Assembly (NCBI GenBank): GCA_037176725.1
Contig: JAZBRS010000035.1
Coordinates: 47,688,001 to 47,752,000, forward strand
Origin: Posidonia oceanica
Taxonomy: Eukaryota; Streptophyta; Magnoliopsida; Alismatales; Posidoniaceae
Length of the DNA: 64,000 bases
Reading direction: 5' to 3'
Shown here: piece by piece, positions 42,840-50,400 of the stretch
Position numbering within the stretch: position 1 is the first letter of the stretch
Layout of the letters: each line of letters begins with the position of its first letter
Program-made: the position numbers and the translations under genes
Notes under the pieces: generated by a model
Database searches by the model: none
The model's input: only the letters and a program-made list of their open reading frames with translations
What the model was told of the DNA's origin: nothing

Positions 42840-44029
42840 ATGGGTTTTCCTACTCTGTTAACTCCCGCACGTTGCTCGGAAACCTTACAAGAATGGATCG
42901 GCAAGCTCACTCAGATAGACTGTGAAAAGTTGCGCCTGTGAGGCATACCAACTAAGCTGCTAAAGGCTGCTGATGTGGAGGTCAGCCGCCACCTTCTGAC
43001 TGCCGCCGCGAGATTCTGGAAGCCGGCGCATCATGTCTTCCGCTTCAACAAGACTGAGCTGACACCTACACTGGAAGAGGTGCGTCGGATCTGCGGCTTT
43101 TCAAAGATCTTGGGGCCGCCTGTCTTCATGAGGCGCGACGGATATCTCCGAGTCCTGAACTCTCCACTCAAGCCTGCCAACAAAAGCTAATCTGCACCAG
43201 TGGACAAGAGCCTATGCTTCGCCTTGCGCACTTTGATGAAATCTTGAACAAGCGTGCTGACCTCGGGGATGAGCTGTGGCTCCGAGGATTCGTCATCCGC
43301 TTTCTGGGCGAACTAATCTTTACTCATGGCCGACTGACAGTGGCCATCGAGGTTGCAGAGATTGCATTAGCTGTGGTGACCCAGCATATAGATCTGGCAC
43401 CAGTTGTCTTGGCAGAGACTTATCGCGGGCTGGACCGCATTTCTCATCGCTGCCGCCACTTCCACGGTTGCGGATCACTCATACAAGTCTGGCTGACTGC
43501 GCACTTAGAAATGGACTTCCTGCGCCCTCAAGTACACGCCTTCGAAGCATACTGCAGTAGCGCCCGTACCAGAACAGACAAGAGCGTCAAAGAAGAGTAC
43601 GAGAGGCTGTCAGCGCTGACTGACGACGCTGTGACCTGGCGTATCATTCCCTCTGCAGCAGAGCCCTTCACAGTCTTCTTCAGCGCGCGTGACACGCGGC
43701 TGATCATTCTTCCAGGCTTCACAGCAGGCGTAGAGTACCATCCAATCAGGGTCATGCGCCAGTTCGGCTTCCAGCAGGGCGCCTTCATCGACAGTACAGC
43801 GCCCGAGCTTCTACAGACTTATTCTCTCAGCACCACTGCCCCAACCAAGAAGCTTGCTAGTCTGATGCAGCATGGGGTCCAATCTACAGACGTTGCAGCT
43901 GTGAGAGGTACTGGATGCACTTCTGATTATGAAGCGGAAGTCCGACAGCTCTGGCCAATCACTGAAGTCCCGCCAGGCGGCCCTTTATTCCCCGACTCCA
44001 GGCAGCCGAAGAAGGCCCGGGTTGACTAG
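42840..44029 (+). pseudogene. Plant-mobile-domain-like ORF of Main, stop plus frameshift
   Basis: Aligns along its length with 375-1577 of element A. ATG 42840; TGA at 42939-42941 replaces the TGG seen in A; about 13 nt are missing near 43150-43190 relative to A, which shifts the frame and gives TAA at 43188-43190. The last 271 codons (43214-44029) are open. Conserved: FWKPAHHVFRF, ELTPTLEEVRRICGF, DLAPVVLAETY.GLDRISHRCRHFHGCG, GVEYHPIRVMRQFG. It resembles plant mobile domain / DUF7745 proteins (not searched). Its position is downstream of pol, in sense. Because pol is open while this ORF is broken, it may be dispensable for this copy. Confidence 0.72.
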
Positions 44030-44330
44030 GCCCTTGTGCGATCATCATGTGGTCTTTTTTTTGTGCTGTACATTTCTGGCCTGCCTCAGGCATTGTACTT
44101 ATCAAGATCATATCAATAAAAGCTGTTTCTGCTTTCTGCTTGCACATCAAGACTCTTTGCTGCATTGCATATCATCGTCATCATTATCTTGGGCCCTCTA
44201 ATCAGACTTGCAGACATCCCAGCGCGGCGAAGTCCTCAGCACCCAATCCGGAGCCCAGAGCATCCGCAGGCCCGCGACACTCAGCTCCACTGTCCGGCAT
44301 CCCCAGTTGGTCGCCCCCAGCTGGACCACC
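44030..44330 (+). other. Start of the Main 3' UTR
   Basis: Non-coding, similar to the start of the A 3' UTR. Nothing recognisable beyond CCCCAGCTG-type repeated words. Confidence 0.45.
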
Positions 44331-45036
44331 GTCCTCTATGGGCTGGCACCCCAAACTGCCCGGCGAAAGGTCCGTCAACCTGTTATCCTCCTCAGCTGTT
44401 CATCCTCAGCTGAGTCCCTCGCGGGCTGGCACCCCAAACTGCTCGGCGATGGGTCCGTCAACCTATCATCCATCCACTCGCCTATCTGTCCTTGCATCCT
44501 GATGCCAGGGGCGTACCGACCATCCCCTGGTATCATCCTGATACCAGGGGCATCTTTTGGTCACCCGGTGGTATCATCCCCAGCTGATCATCCCCAGCTG
44601 AGTCCTCATTCTCGGCTGGTCATCCCCAGTCGAGTCCCCAGTTGGTCGCCCCCAGCTGGATCATTATCTCTGCGGGCTGGCACCCCAAACTGCTCGGCGA
44701 AAGGTCCATCAACCTGACACTCTTCTCGGCTGGTCACCCCAGCTGAGTCCCCAACTGATCGCCCTCAGCTGAATCCCTTGCGGGCTGGTACCCCAAACTA
44801 CTCATCTGACAAGCACGACACTCTTGTCATCACTCTCTGCTTTCGATGCCATGGACGCGCTGGCCAACCCCTGGTGTCATCCCGACACCAGGGGCATCTT
44901 TTGATCGCCCCACGGTATCATTCTCTCCCCCTTTCCCCTATGACGTTCCTGGCGTCATAGGGATGGTTTCTTCTCATCATTCCCTTACCCCTTCTTTGCC
45001 GGCCGATAAGTCCGATATCTTATCATTCTCATCATG
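44331..45036 (+). repeat. Hairpin cluster in the Main 3' UTR
   Basis: Repeated GGCTGGCACCCCAAACTGCC modules (GGCA pairs with TGCC), then long hairpins: CCCCTGGTATCA (44524-44535) with TGATACCAGGGG (44539-44550); CCCCTGGTGTC (44868-44878) with GACACCAGGGG (44884-44894); CCCTATGACG (44936-44945) with CGTCATAGGG (44953-44962). Two are followed by AGGGGCATCT (44546-44555, 44890-44899). A single GATAAG..CTTATC core ends the cluster at about 45004-45023. Confidence 0.88.
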
Positions 45037-45800
45037 ATCTCATCCCCTTTTTAGCTTAATTTCTCACCATGATCTCATCCCCCTCTTTAGCTTAACTTCT
45101 CATCATTATCTCATCCCCCTCTTTAGATTAACTTCTCATCATGATCTCACCCCCCTCTTTAGCTTAATTTCTCATCATGATCTCATCCCCCTCTTTAGTT
45201 TAACTTCTCATCATGATCTCACCCCCCTCTTTAGCTTAACTTCTCATCATGATCTCATCCCCCTCTTTAGCTTAACTTCTCATCATTATCTCATCCCCTC
45301 TTTAGTTTAATTTCTCATCATGATCTCATCCCCCTCTTTAGCTTAACTTCTCATCATTATCTCATCCCCTCTTTAGTTTAATTTCTCATCATGATCTCAT
45401 CCCCCTCTTTAGCTTAACTTCTCATCATGATCTCATCCCCTCTTTAGCTTAACCTCTCATCATGATCTCATCCCCCTCTTTAGTTTAATTTCTCATCATG
45501 ATCTCATCCCTCTCTTTAGCTTAACTTCTCATCATGATCTCATCCCCCTCTTTAGCTTAACCTCTCATCATGATCTCATCCCCCTCTTTAGCTTAATTTC
45601 TCATCATGATCTCATCCCCCTCTTTAGCTTAACCTCTCATCATGATCTCATCCCCTCTTTAGCTTAATTTCTCATCATGATCTCATCCCCCTCTTTAGAT
45701 TAACTTCTCATCATGATCTCACCCCCCTCTTTAGCTTAATTTCTCATCATGAACTCATCCCCCTCTTTAGATCAACCTCTCATCATTACCTCATCCCCTC
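45037..45800 (+). repeat. 36-bp tandem array (TTCTCATCATGATCTCATCC)
   Basis: About 21 units of 35-36 bp, each TTCTCATCATGATCTCATCC plus CCCTCTTTAGCTTAAC with small changes. It lies between two GATAAG..CTTATC cores (about 45004 and 45808), the same core that is itself amplified in element A at 2168-2992. ORFs across it are not supported. Confidence 0.95.
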
Positions 45801-46020
45801 TTTGCCGGCCGATAAGTCCGATATCTTATCATTCTCATCATGATCTTGCCCCCTCTTATCAATCAATCAATCACTCGTGCTAGGCTGATATCCGAAACTA
45901 TCAATCTATCAAACTCGTGCTAGGCTGATATCCGAAACTATCAACAATCAATCACTCTCAGGCTGACAACCTAAACTATCTTCTGGCCGATCCATGGTTG
46001 GCCCGCAGTTGTGTTATACG
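45801..46020 (+). repeat. Single palindromic core and AGGCTGATATCC repeats
   Basis: One GATAAG..CTTATC core, then ATCA repeats, then copies of GCTAGGCTGATATCCGAAAC followed by TATCAA, in which GATA and TATC pair. Confidence 0.75.
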
Positions 46021-46895
46021 GCTGACATCCAGTAACTGTCCCTCGTAATTGCACTTTTCCAGTTGATAGGTCTGTAAACTATCCACCGGTTGACAGGACC
46101 GTAAACTGTCGCTCCAGTTGGTAGGACTGTAAACTACCACGTGCAATTACGTTATACGGCTGACATCCAGTAACTGTCCCTTGCAATTGCGGTTTCCGGT
46201 TGACAGGACCGTAAACTGTCGCTCCAGTTGATAGGTCTGTAAACTATCCACCGGTTGACAGGACCGTAAACTGTCGTTAGGCTGATACTCCTAAACTATC
46301 ACCCGCAATTGCATTATACGGCTGATATCCAGTAACTATCCCTCATCATTGCGCGTTTCCAGTTGATAGGTCTGTAAACTATCCGCCGGTTGACAGGACC
46401 GTAAACTGTCGCTCCAGTTGATAGGTCTGTAAACTATCCACCAGTTGGTAGGACTGTAAACTACCACGCGCAATGATGTTATACGGCTGACATCCAGTAA
46501 CTGTCCCTCGCAATGCTGTTTCCAGTTGATAGGACTGTAAACTATCCACCAGTTGATAGGACTGTAAACTATTCGCCGGTTGACAGGACCGTAAACTGTC
46601 GTTCCAGATGTTAGACTGTAAACTATCCGGCATTGCGTTATACGGCTGATATCCAGTAACTATCACTCATGGTTTGTGGGTTCCGGTTGACAGGACCGTA
46701 AACTATCGCTCCAGTTGATAGGTCTGTAAACTATCCACCGGTTGACAGGACCGTAAACTGTCGCTAGGCTGATACTCCTAAACTATCACCCACAACCATG
46801 TTATACGGCTGATATCCAGTAACTATCACTCACAACTGCTCCGGTTGACAGGACCGTAAACTGTCACTCCCGGTTGATAGGACCGTAAACTATCC
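46021..46895 (+). repeat. 29-bp hairpin array with covarying stems (Main)
   Basis: Tandem hairpins around loop g(a/t)c(c/t)gtaaa. Adjacent units carry different but complementary stems: GATAG/CTATC at 46065-46083, GACAG/CTGTC at 46092-46110, GGTAG/CTACC at 46120-46138. The companion motif also varies in pairs: GACA/TGTC at 46024-46040 and GATA/TATC at 46324-46340 around the same loop tccagtaac. Equivalent array in A: 9143-9905. Confidence 0.95.
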
Positions 46896-47402
46896 GGACG
46901 ATAAGCCCGTCACCTTATCATTTTTTTTCCCTTTTCGGTGTGACCTTGTCCCAGGAAGACAAAGTCACGCACCCCCTTTCTGCGATAGGAGAGTTGGCCT
47001 CTCTCCCCTCGCGCCCCTCTCTCTTCTTTCCTGCTAGCTTGCTCCCCGGGCGGGGACCAGCTGCACCCTGTTTTCCTTCGCTTTGTCGTGCAAGTCTGTC
47101 CTCCCTGCCAGACATTTGCACCACATCGCACCTTTTTACCATTTTCTTGCATCATCTCTGCACTTTCTTAGCTAGCACTGCATGTCATTTTAGCATCATC
47201 AGTATCACTTGCACAGCATCAGCATTTTCTTACAGCTGCACTAACTTTTATACTAACTCTTGCATTGCATTTAGCATATCACACACACAGCACAGCATCC
47301 ATCTGCATTGGCATCTTGCATTGCGGCAACGGGCTACGATCTTCGGTGCATCCGCCGAATAAGTAGCTCACGCCCATAGCAACCCGCTGCTCCCGCCGGT
47401 CA
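46896..47402 (+). other. Conserved block between hairpin array and PPT (Main)
   Basis: Matches 9906-10405 of A. Contains GTGAC..GTCAC / TTGTC..GACAA arms near 46939-46969 and the GC-rich hairpin at 47036-47062 (AGCTTG, CCCC, GGGG, CAGCT). A stem-loop with TCGG and CCGA lies near 47341-47365. No conserved ORF. Confidence 0.6.
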
Positions 47403-47469
47403 GATGGGGTGTCTTGTCAACCCTGAGCAGCGGCCGTGCTCCGCTTGCCCTCGCTCAGGGAGGGGCATC
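47403..47469 (+). promoter_or_regulatory. Polypurine tract with stem-loop, Main
   Basis: CCCTGAGC (47421-47428) pairs with GCTCAGGG (47453-47460); AGGGGCATC (47461-47469) follows and meets the 3' LTR. GATGGGGTGTC (47403-47413) can pair with GACACCCTATC just inside the LTR (47474-47484), one G-T pair, enclosing the PPT. Confidence 0.88.
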
Positions 47470-50400
47470 TGTTGACACCCTATCTTGGCAGGCTTGGACC
47501 CTTGGAGCCCTCTTGATTGCTGGATCAAACGCCAACCAAACCCTAACCCTAGTCCTCCTCTCTACCCTTCAAAAACAGCCTGTCTTGGCCTAAACCTTTA
47601 CCCCCCTTCCCAACCTCAAAACCTAACCAAAATTCATAGGAAAACCCACCACTATCCACTCAACAAACCTACCCAAAAACCTAGGAATTTCCAAGCCTGA
47701 CCCATTCCCAAAAACCCTAGAAAACTTAGGTGAAACCATCCTTTTTCTACACCTTGAAATCCCTCCAAAATCTCCTTAAAATTGAACCAAAACCTCAGAC
47801 CCAAGACTTCAAACCCTAGGCTACCCACCCACCAATTTTCACCCCATTCCAAGACCATTAAGACCCTCTTTCACTCAAATTATCCTTTTCTCTCTCCGGG
47901 ATTATCATTTTCTCTCTCCTCTCTCTCTCCTGATTATCATCTCCCTTTTTCCCCCCTTCTCATCCTTTTTTGGGTCTGGCTGTGGGCCCCCTATGTGCTT
48001 CTATCCCTCCTCTATTTTATCCTGATTTTTACTTTATTTTTAACACTTTTTCTGAATTTTTAAAAATCGTTTTCCTCCAATCTATCCTTTTTCCTTTTAT
48101 TCCCCTTTTTATTCCATTTCTTCCCTCCTTCTCTTTTCCTTTTCTCCCTTCTGCAAAAATCCACAAAAACCCATAAAAATCTGTAAAATCTCAAAACATA
48201 AAACAAACAAATCAGTGCACTAAGAAAAACAATTAAAAATGTTAAACAAGCAATTAACAACTTAAACTTGACTTAAGCAAGCTAAAAAGGAAAACCAAGC
48301 ATGCAAACTAAAAAATGCAAAACAAATCAAAAGAAAACGCTGAAAAATCAAGGAAAAAGCTAAAATAAAATCCAAACCCACCAAAGGTAAAAACCCATCA
48401 GAGGAATTAAAAAAAAACCCAAAAAGAAGAATTAAAAAATCAAATACTAGAACAAGTAATTAAGAAAGGCAAAAGACTTAACCTAACAAACATAAGAAAA
48501 ACAAGTAAAAACTTAATTAAAAAAAGAAAAAGAAAACACATCTGAAAAGCTTAAAAACACCCTGTCAAACCAGAAAAATCCAACTAAAAACTTCAAGAAA
48601 AATCCATAAATAAAAAATCAAGACATAACTTAAAAGACTTAAGAAAGAAAAACCCTAAGAAGACTACAACTTTAAAATCTAAAACCAACCCTAAAATAAT
48701 ACGAAATAAATCCTGAAAAATCCTAATCAATACCCTAAGTGTCCAACAAAAGAAATAAAATTTTTAAAATAATTTAAAAAGGGATTAACAAACATTTAAA
48801 CAAGTGAAAACTAATTAAAAGTAAAACCAAAGCCCTAAAACTCTAATCAAGCCCAAAACACATTAATCTACTCAAGATGACCATTAAAAATCTTAGTTAA
48901 AATCCTAATCTACAGCAAAACTCTTCTAATATTTTTAGTTTATTTTTACCTATTTTATTTTCCCATCCTACCCCCTCTTTCTTCCTTATTTCCCTTCTTT
49001 CTTTCTTACTTTTCCTTACTGGGCCCTCCGGCCCGTTTCTTCCTTTTTCTTTTTATTTTTCTCGGCCCGCAGCAGCCCAGCCCACGCGACCCTTCTTCCT
49101 CCTCCACCTTCTGTGTTTTCTTCTTTCACACAGCTTTCTCTCCCGCGGCCAGCTGACATTCCCTCCTTTTTTTTTTGAATTCAAGCTCTCCATCAGATCA
49201 TGCAACAGCGTCCGCCGCTCTCTCATCTCTCAGCGCCGATTCCGGGAGGCTTTAATTGCCTGTCGTCTCGCCGGCATCCGCTTCTTGTCTGCTGCAGTAC
49301 TCGCGCCGGAGAAATTCGAAAATCACCAGCGCGCGCACCGGCAGCCCTCGGCCTGATATAAGCGCCCAATTCTCCCCTCCTTCGAACACCTTTTTTGCCA
49401 TCCGAGAGTGAGTGCCAGACCAGAGAGGAATCAGTGCGAATTCCACCTTCTTTTCCCCACCTGAATCAGCTTCTGATCTCTTCCTCTTCATCCTCCGTTT
49501 CGAGAGAAAAGGGAGCAGTGAGGGTAGAGTTCGAGAGTCCCTATGACATCCCGGAGAGAGGCCTCATCTCAGACCAATCCCCGCACCCAATTCTCCTCTC
49601 CTCTCCTCTGAAAATTCAGCAAACGTCCCTCTTCCTTTTCCAATTCCCCAGCACCACTTCAGACCTCCATCTCCCTCCCAATTACTCCCCCAAGTTCACC
49701 CAAAACCCAGCCATTTCCCAGCCTCATTCCCCGGCCATTCCACCCACTGAAACCACCTGAAGCCAACTGCCACCAATCTGCAACCCAACACCTGCCCACT
49801 TCACAATTCCCTCCACTCCAGCCCACTACTTCCCTCCAAACTCCACCCAGAGAATCGCTGAACCTCCACCTTCCTAGAACACCTAACTTCCAGCCCGGCC
49901 ATCCCCCACAGACTGTAAACTCCACTACAAACAGTTCCTCCACCCACAGACCAGAAATCGACCCCGACCTCAAACTCCCCTCCACGCCTTCCAGAAGCCC
50001 TCTCCAGGCACCCAAACTCCATCGCCAACATCCCAGCAACCCATCGGAGGGCTCCACTCCACCGGACGAGCAGCAACACCCCTCCCCGGCCTCCGGCAAC
50101 AATCTGACAACCCAAAAAAGCCAACTCCTCACCCAAGCTCCGAAGCTCGCGCCTGATCGTTCAGGAGGCACCGGAAGATCACCCTGAGGACGTCCGGACC
50201 ACCGCGAGCCGCCAGCACCCTCCGCAGCAACCGGACGACGAGCTCCGGCCAGCTCCTGTGCAACTGAGGTCGGGGGCATGCTCCGGACACGACCAGAGGT
50301 AAACTTCCTTTCCCCTAGATCCCTCTCCTCCTCCTGCTGCTTTTCCGTGGGTCAGAACCAAGCTCCGAACCTCTCAGACGCCGCAGCAGCTCGCCGGACA

